A program made the position numbers and the translations under genes. Below the pieces are notes generated by a model, which searched no databases, was not told the origin of the DNA, and saw only the letters and a list, made by a program, of their open reading frames with translations. From NCBI GenBank assembly GCA_009885695.1, contig VFKE01000122.1:1-45997 (forward strand): a stretch of 45,997 nt of DNA. Direction: 5' to 3'. Positions 27,301-36,038 of this stretch are shown here, piece by piece (the first letter of the stretch is position 1; each line of letters begins with the position of its first letter). The DNA is from Verrucomicrobiota bacterium (GTDB lineage: Bacteria; Verrucomicrobiota; Verrucomicrobiia; Verrucomicrobiales; Verrucomicrobiaceae).

Positions 27301-28521
27301 ATGAAGCCCATTTATCTTTCGTTGTCATTTTTGGGCACGTTGGTCGTTGCTTCTGCCTCCTTTAATTTCAAATGGCTGACTGATAGCCAGCACTGGATGC
27401 ATTCGGTCATCAGCAACGAGGCGGGCAGTTTCAATGGGAGAGAAGTCGAGGGCAGGATTGCCACGCAACTGTTTTCGGCTCGGCACGTGGCAGATCAAAA
27501 ACCGCTTAAGCCGGATCCTGAATTGCGTGAGTGGCTTAACCAGCGGATCGAGAAAGGAACCATGGGCGACTTGAATACCCTGATAGCGTCTGTGCAAATG
27601 CAGTTTCCGAATTACGTCAGACTGGCGGTTTGCACCCTGCAAAGCCCATCGGTCGAGGATCTCCTTCAGAAAGCCTTCGAGTGGAGCAACCAGACCGAAA
27701 AGTGTTTTACACATCAGGCGATCATTGCCTCTGCCAAGGCGGTCCGTCTTGGATTTGAATGTGTGATTGTGACCGGGCAGCGACTGCGCGATTTTCAGCC
27801 CAGTGAACTTGCCCATGGTTATGACAATTTTTATATCATGTGCCCGCTCTGCCGGCGAGGCCAGGCATGTGAAGTGCCACCGCTGATGCGAAGCGTCTCC
27901 CTCGAATGTCCGCACTGCCGCCGCCCCTACGCCATGCTCGCGGTGGATACCAAAGGACGTTACCGTCACGTTAACGAATTCTTCACCGGCTATGCCCCGC
28001 CCGCCCGCTTCCCGGCTGGCATCAGCCGCTTGAATGAAATGCTCATCATCTGGAATTCTGTCGTCCAAAGTATCCGTTATGTTCTCGACACGGCTGATGG
28101 CAACGAAAAAAACGATGCCTGGCAGACTGCGGCTGAAACGCGGAAACTCGGCTCTGGCGACTGCGAAGATTCATCAATTTATCTTGCTGACTGGTTGATC
28201 GCGCGCGGGTTTGATGCGCGGGTTGCGGTAGGGCACTACGCAGAGCGTGGTGGCCACGCCTGGGTCATCGTGCAGCTTGAAGGCAGCACCTATCTGCTCG
28301 AGTCCACAAACCCGGATGTGAACACGTCACGTCCTCCTCTCGTTGAGGATGTGGGATCGCGCCATGTGCCGGACTGCACAATTGACCGTGAAGGATTCTA
28401 CACCCGGAGAAATCCCAGCGCGCCCTGGGATGGTGATTACTGGTCGCAGGCGAAATGGCAGCGGGTTATTCCGAACCCGATCAAAACGGTCGCCAGCGCA
28501 GCATCCGAGAAGGGGAAATAG
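27301..28521 (+). CDS. Exported zinc-ribbon transglutaminase-like cysteine protein
   Basis: 406 residues. The N-terminus (PIYLSLSFLGTLVVASASF) is a signal peptide or anchor. A four-Cys zinc-ribbon-like insert is visible near 180-205: CPLCRRGQAC then LECPHC. The C-terminal transglutaminase-like core has the nucleophile in LGSGDCEDSSIYL (C288), the His in GGHAWVIV (H319) and an acidic third residue in YLLESTNPD (E334 or nearby). The GDCED form is close to the bacterial transglutaminase-like cysteine proteinase group. The predicted activity is peptide-bond or amide chemistry in the periplasm; the substrate is unknown. It is transcribed from its own promoter and is convergent with the metallophosphoesterase, 12 nt apart. 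Confidence 0.75.
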   Translation: MKPIYLSLSFLGTLVVASASFNFKWLTDSQHWMHSVISNEAGSFNGREVEGRIATQLFSARHVADQKPLKPDPELREWLNQRIEKGTMGDLNTLIASVQMQFPNYVRLAVCTLQSPSVEDLLQKAFEWSNQTEKCFTHQAIIASAKAVRLGFECVIVTGQRLRDFQPSELAHGYDNFYIMCPLCRRGQACEVPPLMRSVSLECPHCRRPYAMLAVDTKGRYRHVNEFFTGYAPPARFPAGISRLNEMLIIWNSVVQSIRYVLDTADGNEKNDAWQTAAETRKLGSGDCEDSSIYLADWLIARGFDARVAVGHYAERGGHAWVIVQLEGSTYLLESTNPDVNTSRPPLVEDVGSRHVPDCTIDREGFYTRRNPSAPWDGDYWSQAKWQRVIPNPIKTVASAASEKGK

Positions 28522-28533
28522 CGTTGCAGCAAA

Positions 28534-29397
28534 TCAGGCGTCAGCCGCGCCGATGTTGCTGATGTCGAAACACGCTATTTCCGGAGGACAGAAAAGCCGG
28601 ACATGAAAGGTGATGGTGCCGATGCCGCGGTTCACATGCAGTTTGAGAGCATCGAGATCGTAAATGCCGGACTGAAACAGCCGACCCCAAGTTGGCAGAC
28701 GCAGTGCGCCATAGAACGGCACCCGCACCTGACCGCCGTGCGTGTGACCGGAAAGCTGCAAGGCAATGCGCCGGTCCTCGCTGAGCGTGCGGGCGAAGTC
28801 AGGCTCGTGCACCAGAACCACCGCGCGCTCGTCTCTGCGCAATCCGCGTGAAGCCAGGGACCAGTCCGGCTTCCCTGCCCAAACACTTTGCAGTCCCGCC
28901 ACCACCAGTTCTCCACCGGCGCAATTCACCCGCGTCTGCTGGTTGACGAGCATCCGCACGCCTGCCGACTCCAGTGCACCCATGATCTTCCCTGCATTCG
29001 ACCAGTGATCGTGGTTGCCGAGGCAGGCAAAGATCCCGGAACGAGGGCACAGTTTTGAAAGCAAACCAGCGAACTCGCCGATCCGGTCGGACTTGCTGGT
29101 GACGTAATCACCCGTCAGAAAAATCACGTCCGGTTTCAGTGAATTCGCGATGGAGACGCACTGCGCCACATAATCCGCCTCGTAGAGCGGATCAAAATGG
29201 AAGTCGCCCATCGTGAGCGCCCGCAACTTCGCGGGCGCTCTCTCTCCCAACGCCAGCTTGATCTCGTGACGCTCCACTTCGACACGATGGCGTTCCAGCA
29301 ACGAGCCAAAACCAAACGCACCGCCGCCGCAAAGCAGTGGCGCTCCCGCGAATTTGGCAAGCTTGCTGAGAAAGGCGCGGCGGGTGTTGGAGATCAT
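28534..29397 (-). CDS. Exported metallophosphoesterase (YaeI/calcineurin-like)
   Basis: 287 residues from ATG 29397. The longer open frame upstream is not used: it encodes the decayed end of another protein. The N-terminus NTRRAFLSKLAKFAGAPLLC is a Tat-type twin-arginine signal. Metal-binding blocks are complete and in order: TMGDFHFD (D-x-H), LTGDYVTSKSD, LGNHDHWS, VLVHEPDFA and SGHTHGGQVRVP. This matches the YaeI/UDP-2,3-diacylglucosamine-hydrolase-like calcineurin group that works on periplasmic phosphoesters or pyrophosphates. The substrate is not deducible. Confidence 0.9.
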   Translation of the reverse strand: MISNTRRAFLSKLAKFAGAPLLCGGGAFGFGSLLERHRVEVERHEIKLALGERAPAKLRALTMGDFHFDPLYEADYVAQCVSIANSLKPDVIFLTGDYVTSKSDRIGEFAGLLSKLCPRSGIFACLGNHDHWSNAGKIMGALESAGVRMLVNQQTRVNCAGGELVVAGLQSVWAGKPDWSLASRGLRRDERAVVLVHEPDFARTLSEDRRIALQLSGHTHGGQVRVPFYGALRLPTWGRLFQSGIYDLDALKLHVNRGIGTITFHVRLFCPPEIACFDISNIGAADA

Positions 29398-29868
29398 GGG
29401 GTGTCGGCGGTTGCCGATGCAATAGATCGCGCTTTCAGTCCGAATGATCAATTTATTACCACTGACCGCATAATACCACTTGGAAGCAAGATTCAGCAAA
29501 ACAGAAAGTGGAAGGGGCATCCATGCCCCTTCAAGAACTGGTTCAAAACAGAAGGCGTATGGGACATCCGCCACCACCTTCATCCGTTCACAGTAACGCT
29601 GATTACAAACGGTAATTGGTATAAGAAGCCAAGGTCGGCCCACCAAGATTGTTCGTCGCCAGCAGTTTCAACTGCCGCGTGGCCTTGATGAAGAACCCGG
29701 CTCCCTTTTCATCCTGGATGTAAATGCGACCTTCAGCATACAAGGGCGACGCGCTGCAGGGGCCAGCCAAGCGCTCCTGCCATTAAATCGTGCCGGTCTT
29801 CGCACCCGCGCAGGTAACCAGCCCCTTGTCCGCAACCATGAAAAAATCATCGCCGATCACCAGCATGG
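29398..29868 (-). pseudogene. Remnant of a PQQ-binding-like beta-propeller (BamB-like) protein
   Basis: On the minus strand, translation from 29866 gives MLVIGDDFFMVADKGLVTCA-type sequence ending GAKTGTI, a TAA stop, then WQERLAGPCSASPLYAEGRI and KLLATNNLGGPTLASYT before another stop (29603-29605). Further on, YYAVSGNKLIIRTESAIYCI (about 29475-29410) is the usual C-terminus of the same protein type. About 120 nt, including a 22-nt perfect palindrome, separate the two parts. The 5' end is cut next to the dispersed repeat at 29877. This is a decayed PQQ-repeat gene and accounts for most of the 705-nt gap between the metallophosphoesterase and thyA. Confidence 0.75.
29511..29532. repeat. Perfect 22-nt palindrome inside the PQQ pseudogene
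   Basis: gaaggggcat-cc-atgccccttc, arms of 10 bp with a 2-nt loop. It lies in the segment that splits the remnant's LASY and YYAVSG parts and is of the same type as the palindromes at 25298-25396. Confidence 0.9.
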
Positions 29869-29876
29869 ACAACGTA

Positions 29877-30040
29877 TTAGAGCGGTATAAATAGTTGCGT
29901 AGCCGCGTTCGTGAGAACGCGGGAAATAGGGAGGCTCTCCCCGCAGCCGCGAATTAAAAACGCGGGAAATAGGCATGCTTCGTTGACTGCTTCCCGCAAC
30001 CTTACGAGATGCGGCTACGTCTTTTTTAAAAATGTTCTAA
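29877..30040 (-). repeat. Dispersed intergenic repeat, copy B
   Basis: A 164-bp segment that is the reverse complement of the element at 5709-5926, without the 12-bp expansion. It begins ttagagcggtataaatag and ends aaaaatgttctaa, so the two ends form an imperfect terminal inverted repeat (ttaga...gcgtagccgc... on each side reading inward). Internally it holds several hairpins. It abuts the truncated end of the PQQ pseudogene, suggesting that insertion or recombination here broke that gene. Confidence 0.75.
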
Positions 30041-30102
30041 CCTCGATGAGCAACGGTGTGCAGAAGGGGAGATATCATATTCATCCATTGTCCTTCATCC
30101 TT

Positions 30103-30897
30103 TCATACCGCAATCTCCGCCTTGATCGCGGGCCAGGGATCATAGTTTTCCAGGGTAAAGTCCTCAAACTTGAAGGCGTCGATGTCCTTCATCTCAGGAT
30201 TGATCTTCATCAGCGGCAGCGGGCGCGTTTCGCGGGTGAGCTGCAATTTGGTCTGCTCCAGGTGATTGGTATATAGATGCAGATCGCCGAATGTGTGGAC
30301 GAACTCACCCGGCTGCAGGCCGCACACCTGGGCGACCATCATGGTTAGCAGCGCGTAGCTGGCGATGTTGAAGGGCACGCCGAGGAACAGATCGGCGCTT
30401 CGTTGATAAAGCTGGCAGCTCAGCTTCCCGCGATCGACAAAAAATTGAAACATCAGATGACAGGGCGGCAGGGCCATTTCCTCGATGTTCGCCACGTTCC
30501 AGGCGCTTACGATATGTCGGCGGGAAAACGGATTCGTCTGGATGTTCGCGATCACGTCCGCGAGCTGGTCATGCTCCATGCCGTCTGCGCCTTTCCACCG
30601 GCGCCACTGCGCGCCGTAAACCGGGCCGAGATTTCCCTGCGCATCAGCCCACTCGTCCCAGATGGTGACTTTGTTTTCCCGGAGGTATTTGACGTTGGTG
30701 TCGCCCTTGATGAACCAGAGCAGCTCATGGATGATCGAGCGCAGATGCAGCTTTTTTGTGGTGAGACACGGAAAGCCCGCGCTCAGATCGTAGCGCGATT
30801 GTTCGCCGAAGATGGAATACGCCCCCACGCCGGTGCGGTCCTCGCGGAAGCTTCCGTGATCGAGGACTTTGCGAAGAAGACGATGGTATTCGTGCAT
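30103..30897 (-). CDS. thyA: Thymidylate synthase (folate-dependent)
   Basis: 264 residues, exactly the E. coli ThyA length. The catalytic Cys is C146 in [12 protein letters not shown]. Other conserved blocks are [31 protein letters not shown]-type [11 protein letters not shown], and HLYTNHLEQ. It methylates dUMP to dTMP with methylene-tetrahydrofolate. No dihydrofolate reductase gene is adjacent. It is followed 66 nt upstream by the glycosyltransferase gene on the same strand. Confidence 0.98.
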   Translation of the reverse strand: MHEYHRLLRKVLDHGSFREDRTGVGAYSIFGEQSRYDLSAGFPCLTTKKLHLRSIIHELLWFIKGDTNVKYLRENKVTIWDEWADAQGNLGPVYGAQWRRWKGADGMEHDQLADVIANIQTNPFSRRHIVSAWNVANIEEMALPPCHLMFQFFVDRGKLSCQLYQRSADLFLGVPFNIASYALLTMMVAQVCGLQPGEFVHTFGDLHLYTNHLEQTKLQLTRETRPLPLMKINPEMKDIDAFKFEDFTLENYDPWPAIKAEIAV

Positions 30898-30963
30898 GAC
30901 CGGCTCATGATTAGCGCGCGCGGAGGATCGCGCAATGCCCTTCTCCCGCAGTGCCGCCTTTGA

Positions 30964-32637
30964 TCAATCCTTGCCGGCGGGATTTGTTCCCGGCTTGCTG
31001 GCGACCAGGAGAAAATCACCAGAGCGGCCCAGTACCTGCCAGCGTTCCGTGCCGAACGTGCTGTCGAATCGCTTCCGTCGGACCAGACCGAAGGATGGGT
31101 GTTTCGCCAGCATCATTACCGCTAAACGCCTCGGACTTTTCGGCAGGCGCTCCGCTTGTTCGGGAGTCAGGGGCAGAACCACGGCAGAATTTCCTCGGGT
31201 GATGTAAATCTTGCGGCCAAGATAAAACTCCCAGCCATGCGCCGCCGCGTCACAGGTGAATATGGTGGCGTTCGTCACGTCAGTGTGTTTCCGCAATATT
31301 TCCGCCAGCGGGCGCACCGTGGCCTGCTGGGCCAGTTCATCGTTAAACCGGTCGATTTGCGCGATGCCCAGAAGCCATCCTGCGATCATGCCGGCACCCA
31401 GCACCGGCATAGCGAGCGCGCGCCGCCGCCACAATACCAGTCCTAAGATTAGCGAGACGATAAGCAGTGGCCGCATCTCTGGCACCTGCATGCCAGCCCA
31501 GCGCCCGGCGCCTGCAAAAGCCGCCACCAGCGCCACCATTCCAAAAACCGTCAGCGCCCAGGCCGTCAGCCACAGCCGAGATTTTAAATTCAGACTGATC
31601 CCGCGCCCTGCCGCGAGAGCCAGCGCTGGAAACAACGGCAGAATATAAGTAGGGAGTTTCGATCCGCTGAAGGAAAGGATGATGAGCGGAGGAATCACCC
31701 AGCCCAGCAGAACCCACCCTGCTGGCGAGGGTTTCACGCCCTTGCGCCAGGCCAGCGCGCGCTCGAAAACCAGCGCGCCTATTAGAAAGGTCCAAGGAAA
31801 TGCGCCAGCCGGCAGCACCATGAAGAAGAACCACCAAGGCTTGCCGCGCCCGTGTTGTGTCGATGCAAAGCGATCCACGAGTTCGTCTCCCGCGAAGTAA
31901 CTGAGCAGCGCGGGATTTCTCAGCGAGAGCGTAACGTACCACCACAGCCCCAGCGCCAGCGCCAGCGCCATACCGCGCACCCACGGAAGACGGAACCTGG
32001 TGCCGCTCCGCCGCTCCGCCCACTGCCAGGCCAGTGCTCCGGAAGCGGGCACAATCATCGCCATCGGCCCCTTGGTCATGAAGCCCAGTCCCATCGCTGC
32101 AAAAAACAACCAGGCCCACATCGGCCCGCCACCACCGCGCACGCGCTTCACCAAGCAGAACATCGCCGCAGTGATCCAGAAAGTCATCACCATGTCCGGG
32201 GTCAGCAAGCGCGCCATGACGAAGAACTGCAGGCACGAAACCAGGACCAGTACCGCCAGCGCGGCCTCACGTCTGCCAAACAGCACCCGGCCCAGACCCC
32301 ATGTGAGCAGCAGCGTGCCCAGTGCCGCGAGCGCGGGCGGCAGACGCGCCGCCCATTCATTCATCCCAAAAAGTTTCAAGCTCACCGCCGTGGCCCAGAA
32401 GATCATGGGCGGCTTTTGAAACTGCGGAATGCCGTTGAGATGCGCCACGAGCCACGAATCTCCTTCCGCCATCTCGCGGCCAATCTCCGCATAGCGTCCC
32501 TCATCGGGCTCGTTGAGTCCGCCGGTGCCCAGAAATGTAAAAAGCGTGACCAGCACCAGCAAAGCCAGCAGTGCCTCCGGCCAGCGGCGTTGCCACGACG
32601 ACGCGGGCTGCTGAGACATGTTCATGATTTGATCCAT
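30964..32637 (-). CDS. ArnT-like glycosyltransferase family 39/83 membrane protein
   Basis: 557 residues with about 11-12 membrane helices. The first periplasmic loop carries GGLNEPDEGRYAEIGREMAE, the DE motif of the lipid-phosphate-sugar-dependent PMT/ArnT group, followed by FQKPPMIFWATAVSLKLFG. Such enzymes move a sugar from a polyprenyl-phosphate donor onto lipid A or protein in the periplasm. Acceptor and donor are not known here. In-frame ATGs at 32625 and 32619 are alternative starts; the latter gives MSQQPASSWQRRWPEALLAL. Confidence 0.85.
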   Translation of the reverse strand: MDQIMNMSQQPASSWQRRWPEALLALLVLVTLFTFLGTGGLNEPDEGRYAEIGREMAEGDSWLVAHLNGIPQFQKPPMIFWATAVSLKLFGMNEWAARLPPALAALGTLLLTWGLGRVLFGRREAALAVLVLVSCLQFFVMARLLTPDMVMTFWITAAMFCLVKRVRGGGGPMWAWLFFAAMGLGFMTKGPMAMIVPASGALAWQWAERRSGTRFRLPWVRGMALALALGLWWYVTLSLRNPALLSYFAGDELVDRFASTQHGRGKPWWFFFMVLPAGAFPWTFLIGALVFERALAWRKGVKPSPAGWVLLGWVIPPLIILSFSGSKLPTYILPLFPALALAAGRGISLNLKSRLWLTAWALTVFGMVALVAAFAGAGRWAGMQVPEMRPLLIVSLILGLVLWRRRALAMPVLGAGMIAGWLLGIAQIDRFNDELAQQATVRPLAEILRKHTDVTNATIFTCDAAAHGWEFYLGRKIYITRGNSAVVLPLTPEQAERLPKSPRRLAVMMLAKHPSFGLVRRKRFDSTFGTERWQVLGRSGDFLLVASKPGTNPAGKD

Positions 32638-32783
32638 ATTAATTTCCGAATTCAGAACTCCACCAAGCGCGCCTTGCCAGACTTCTGCTCATCGAAAGAT
32701 GGAGGTGTTGCCGGAAGATTCACGGGTCGGCAGCCATGCATAGCGAGATGCCGTGTCCGCGCAATCATTCGCTGCGGAACCCG

Positions 32784-33206
32784 CTATTCATCACCACGCG
32801 GCCGGCCTCGATGCTTCTTCACCTCACTGCGCCGGTGCTTGTGTTCCAGGATGCGTTCCTTCAGTCCGCGCGGACGTTTGCGGTTCTGTCGTTTTTTCAG
32901 TTCGATGGCATCGCGCTTCACTTGCCGCACGCTCTGGAGCTTCGCCTCCAGTTTATCACACAGATCCTGTCGCGCGATGATCCGGTTCTGTGACTGCGAG
33001 CGCTCGCGCTGGCAGCGGACCTCGAGCCCGGTCGGCACATGAACCAGCACCACCGTGCTGCTGGTCTTGTTGATTTTCTGTCCGCCTGCGCCCGTGCCCC
33101 TGATGAAATTTTCCTCAAGATCCTCCTCACAAATGCCAAGCCGGCGCATCCGTTTAACCAAAACATCGTCGTCGGAAGAGGCACCCATCATGGAAGCATC
33201 ATCCAC
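32784..33206 (-). CDS. GGQ-domain peptide chain release factor-like protein
   Basis: 140 residues; the start may be the Met at residue 6 or 7. It consists of the class-I release-factor catalytic domain only: NFIRGTGAGGQKINKTSS (GGQ at 41-43) then VHVPTGLEVRCQRERSQSQN. A long Lys/Arg-rich tail follows (KKRQNRKRPRGLKERI, HRRSEVKKHRGRPRG). It lacks codon-recognition domains, as do ArfB/YaeJ and the mitochondrial C12orf65 proteins, where the basic tail enters the empty mRNA channel of a stalled ribosome. It probably rescues stalled ribosomes by hydrolysing peptidyl-tRNA. It stands alone between two unrelated genes. Confidence 0.85.
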   Translation of the reverse strand: MDDASMMGASSDDDVLVKRMRRLGICEEDLEENFIRGTGAGGQKINKTSSTVVLVHVPTGLEVRCQRERSQSQNRIIARQDLCDKLEAKLQSVRQVKRDAIELKKRQNRKRPRGLKERILEHKHRRSEVKKHRGRPRGDE

Positions 33207-33257
33207 GAAATATACGAATCACGCAAAAGAGTTCTCGTGCAAGGTTGGTCATCCTTC

Positions 33258-33385
33258 ATAAGTTCATCTGGGTATGCACTTGACTCAACCGACCCCAAGA
33301 TTTAGTGCTTTTCCGGAACAGGCTAGCCCCTTGGCTACAAGATGTTGCGTTGGGTTGAGTCAAGTGCATACCCAGATAAGTTCAT
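33258..33385. mobile_element. 108-bp MITE with perfect 23-bp terminal inverted repeats and target duplication
   Basis: The element occupies 33268-33375. Its 23-bp ends (33268-33290, starting ctgggtatgcacttgac, and 33353-33375) are perfect reverse complements. It is flanked on both sides by the 10-bp direct repeat ataagttcat (33258-33267 and 33376-33385). The core (33291-33352) has no reading frame. The ends start and finish with CTGGG/CCCAG. No matching transposase is in the window; the IS1634 element nearby has different ends. It sits in the 337-nt gap between the release-factor-like gene and the SGNH fragment; nothing else is seen there. Confidence 0.9.
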
Positions 33386-33543
33386 GAAATTGGGGCCTGG
33401 CTCGTTGCCAGAAAAATATTTTCACACCAGGATTCCGGTGCGTGCTCCAGCCGTTCCCAGCCCGCAGCCCGCGGATTCGCTTTCCAGGCACTTTGAGTGT
33501 TGACGGCGGGTGCTCATTGCGATTGGCTCCCGCACCAACGCCC

Positions 33544-34008
33544 ATGCATCATCTTTGCAGCATACTTTTATTCCTGCTCGCAAGCGCCCATCTCGGATTA
33601 GCCCAGATGAGCACTGCCGGCAGCAACCGCTCCACCTATAACATCCTCTTCGACGGTAACTCCTGGGTTGCCGGGAGCGGCTCGACTTCCGGTTCCAATT
33701 ATCCAAATCAGGTGCAGTTGCTCCTACAGAAAGCTGGCAAGACCGTCACGATGCTCAATACGGGCGTTCCCGGTCAGACCATCGACCAGATGCAGACCAA
33801 AGCTCCTACGAAGGTCGATATCCATCACGCCAAATATGAGTATTTGATCGGTCTGGAACTGGTTAATCAATGGGGCCAATCCGGTCAAACCCGCGAAGTC
33901 ATCTATGAGAAGTATAAAAAATACTTTCTCGACCGTAAAGCGGCTGGATTCAAAAATGTGATGGCATTAACCCGACTTTCGCAACTCGCGAACTGCGTGT
34001 TGCTCTGA
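33544..34008 (+). pseudogene. Exported SGNH-like hydrolase truncated by an IS
   Basis: The frame from ATG 33544 has a clear signal peptide (LCSILLFLLASAHLGLA). The mature part has an SGNH block I variant, YNILFDGNSWVAGSG, with Ser after GN instead of the usual GDS. VTMLNTGVPGQTIDQM (block II-like) and YLIGLELVNQWGQSG (block III-like) follow. It then runs into the end of the IS1634 element at 33971: the last ~12 residues and the stop are IS-derived, and block V (DxxH) is missing. No matching 3' part is seen on the other side of the IS (36005 onward), so part was also deleted or lost. The product would be inactive. Confidence 0.75.
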
Positions 34009-36004
34009 TGCTGATTTTATCAGCTTTCTTCCATCTTTGAAAGGGCTAGGTCTGCCCCACATCGGCGCGTCTATTTTACATTTCGGTGATCTTTGGCGGA
34101 GGTTGATCGGGTAGCTGGAGCTGCAATTGGGTGAGCAACAGTTGCTGCTCAGTGTTGGGTTCGGTGCGGCGGCGCAGCAGAAGTTCTCGACCGTCGGTGG
34201 TGGGCAGATGCACGTCGATCATCTGGATCTTGCCGAGATGATCGAGGGCTTGGCGCGAGGTCAGTCCGGGGGCTTGCCGGTGTAACTTTTCACGCAGGGT
34301 GATGTGGACGCAGTAGGCCAGGAAGCTGACCATGATGTGGGCTTCGATACGGTGGTCTTTCTGATGGTAGATGGGCCGGATGCCCAAGTCGCCCTTCAAG
34401 TCTTTGAAGGCTTGCTCGACTTGGGTGAGCTGGAGATACATGGTCCACAACTTCTCCGGGTCGCTATCAGTGAGGTTGCTGCGCAGCAGATAGCGGCCTT
34501 CGCGCCGTCTGGCGATGCGCAGGCGTTCTTTGTCGAGCTGGAAGCTGATATCGGTGCGCTCGCGCCGGTCGGCTTTCTTGCTCGGGCGCTCGGGCATGGT
34601 GATGTCGATGAGCGCCCAGTCGCGCCCGGCTTCGCTCTTGGCGGCTCCGAGTTTGAGCAGCAGTGCTTCGTAGCTGGGACGTTGTGCCTGGAGTTCTTTG
34701 AGCCGGGCGATGAGGCGCTTGAGACGTCGGCGGCGCATGGAGCGTTCTTTGCCGATGCGCGCCTGGCTTTCGACGCAGACATACAACTCCTTATCCTGCG
34801 CCAGCAGCTTCACGCGCACACCTTCGCGTGCTTGCTGCCACGGGAGTTTTAATAACTCGCTCTCCAGCTTGCCGAGCCTGCCTTTGGGCGTGCCCACGAG
34901 GTATTGCACGGGTGGTTCATCAGCCGTTCGCATCTCCTGCAAAACTTCTTCGGTGGGGATGCCCCGATCCATGACCCACACGCGTCTGGCCTTGCCATAT
35001 TGCGCTTCGATCTTCTGCATGAAGTCGCGCAGAGTGGTCTTGTCCGTCGTGTTGCCTGGCAGCACTTCATAGGCCAGAGGAAAACCCTCCGGCGTGACGA
35101 TGAGCGCAATGACGACCTGCACGCAATCGCTGCGTTTATCGCGGCTGTAACCAAAGCGGCGCAAGACATCGGCGCTCTTGGGTTCGGCCTCAAAGTAGGT
35201 GCTGCTCAAGTCATAGAGCAACACGTCGAAGCTCGCGCCGAACAGGTCTTTCCAGCGCTCTTGCAGATGGCTGAAGAGATCGCGCTTGTGGGCCACCAGC
35301 TTGTCGAGCACGCGATAGAGGTTGTCTTTGGCGGCCAAAGAAAAATCCTCATCGAGCAAGTCGCTCATCGCCGACTGCTCATACCAGAGCCGGTGCAGCC
35401 GCCATTCCGAACCAGGATCGATGAGCCGATACGCGCACGAAGTCACCAGGGTGTGATACCAGGAAGTGCCCTCGCGACTGTCCGCCAAGCGAGATTGCCA
35501 GAATGCATCGAGGCGCAACTGCGACCACAACTCCGTGAAGAGCCAGCACGCGCCCCATTGCCGGGGCCGCTCCAGGCGCATCGCATCGAGGCGCACCTGC
35601 ACACCAAAACTGCGCGCATGATCAGGCACCGGCCGATCCGCTGGAAAGAGTGCCAACTGCTGCGAGCGCCCCTGTTCATCGACCGCGTCCAGACAACGAG
35701 TCCACCCCTCACGCTGCGAGTCATTGAGTTCGCCAAGATAGAGCACATGGCGCTGCACCACCCGCTCGCGCGAGCAGCGGACTGATTCGACGATGCTCCA
35801 ATACCGGTGTTCCTTGCCGTCCTTGATTCGAGAGTGACATTTGAGCCGCATGACGGCTGTAGACAATAGCCAGAAAAAACGCGCTGCAACAGGGCGGGTC
35901 TGTCCACGGCGGATTTTGGCGTGGTGCCCCTTGCAAAATCAAGGGTTCCAGCGCGCAAATGCCGCGAAAATAGCTGAAAACTCGGTCGAGTAGCGAAAGA
36001 CGGG
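33971..36004 (-). mobile_element. IS1634-family insertion sequence
   Basis: About 2.03 kb. The ends are an imperfect 18-bp terminal inverted repeat: cccgactttcgcaactcg at 33971-33988 and, on the other strand, cccgtctttcgctactcg at 35987-36004 (16 of 18 match). One transposase gene occupies most of it. A hairpin gctgat-ttt-atcagc lies near the left end. No target duplication is obvious (attaa on the left, ccagg on the right), which fits loss of one flank. It interrupts the SGNH gene. Confidence 0.75.
34076..35851 (-). CDS. IS1634-family transposase
   Basis: 591 residues from ATG 35851; a TTG 5 codons earlier is an alternative start. The DDE/RNase-H fold core is intact: the first Asp is in VLLYDLSSTYFE (~214), the second in VWVMDRGIPTEE (~295), and the Glu is in the late block LTQVEQAFKDLKGDLGIRPI followed by YHQKDHRIEAHIMVSFLAY, the usual IS1634 signature. 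The long insertion between the second Asp and the Glu is normal for this family. The gene has no stop or frameshift, so the element may still be active. Confidence 0.93.
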   Translation of the reverse strand: MRLKCHSRIKDGKEHRYWSIVESVRCSRERVVQRHVLYLGELNDSQREGWTRCLDAVDEQGRSQQLALFPADRPVPDHARSFGVQVRLDAMRLERPRQWGACWLFTELWSQLRLDAFWQSRLADSREGTSWYHTLVTSCAYRLIDPGSEWRLHRLWYEQSAMSDLLDEDFSLAAKDNLYRVLDKLVAHKRDLFSHLQERWKDLFGASFDVLLYDLSSTYFEAEPKSADVLRRFGYSRDKRSDCVQVVIALIVTPEGFPLAYEVLPGNTTDKTTLRDFMQKIEAQYGKARRVWVMDRGIPTEEVLQEMRTADEPPVQYLVGTPKGRLGKLESELLKLPWQQAREGVRVKLLAQDKELYVCVESQARIGKERSMRRRRLKRLIARLKELQAQRPSYEALLLKLGAAKSEAGRDWALIDITMPERPSKKADRRERTDISFQLDKERLRIARRREGRYLLRSNLTDSDPEKLWTMYLQLTQVEQAFKDLKGDLGIRPIYHQKDHRIEAHIMVSFLAYCVHITLREKLHRQAPGLTSRQALDHLGKIQMIDVHLPTTDGRELLLRRRTEPNTEQQLLLTQLQLQLPDQPPPKITEM

Positions 36005-36038
36005 CCAGGCTGCTTGACGTGCATTGAAACACCAGTTC

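Noticed and set aside
27078-27311. Hydrophobic 77-residue minus-strand frame upstream of the transglutaminase-like gene
   Set aside because: No start signal, no homolog recognised, and it overlaps the promoter and start of the plus-strand gene.
29398-29646. N-terminal extension of the metallophosphoesterase
   Set aside because: The extension encodes the PQQ-propeller remnant and an inserted palindrome; the Tat-like signal at ATG 29397 is the sensible start.
31852-33042. Plus-strand open frame of 396 codons
   Set aside because: Antisense to the ArnT-like and release-factor-like genes, Arg/Pro/His-rich low-complexity translation, no recognisable domain.
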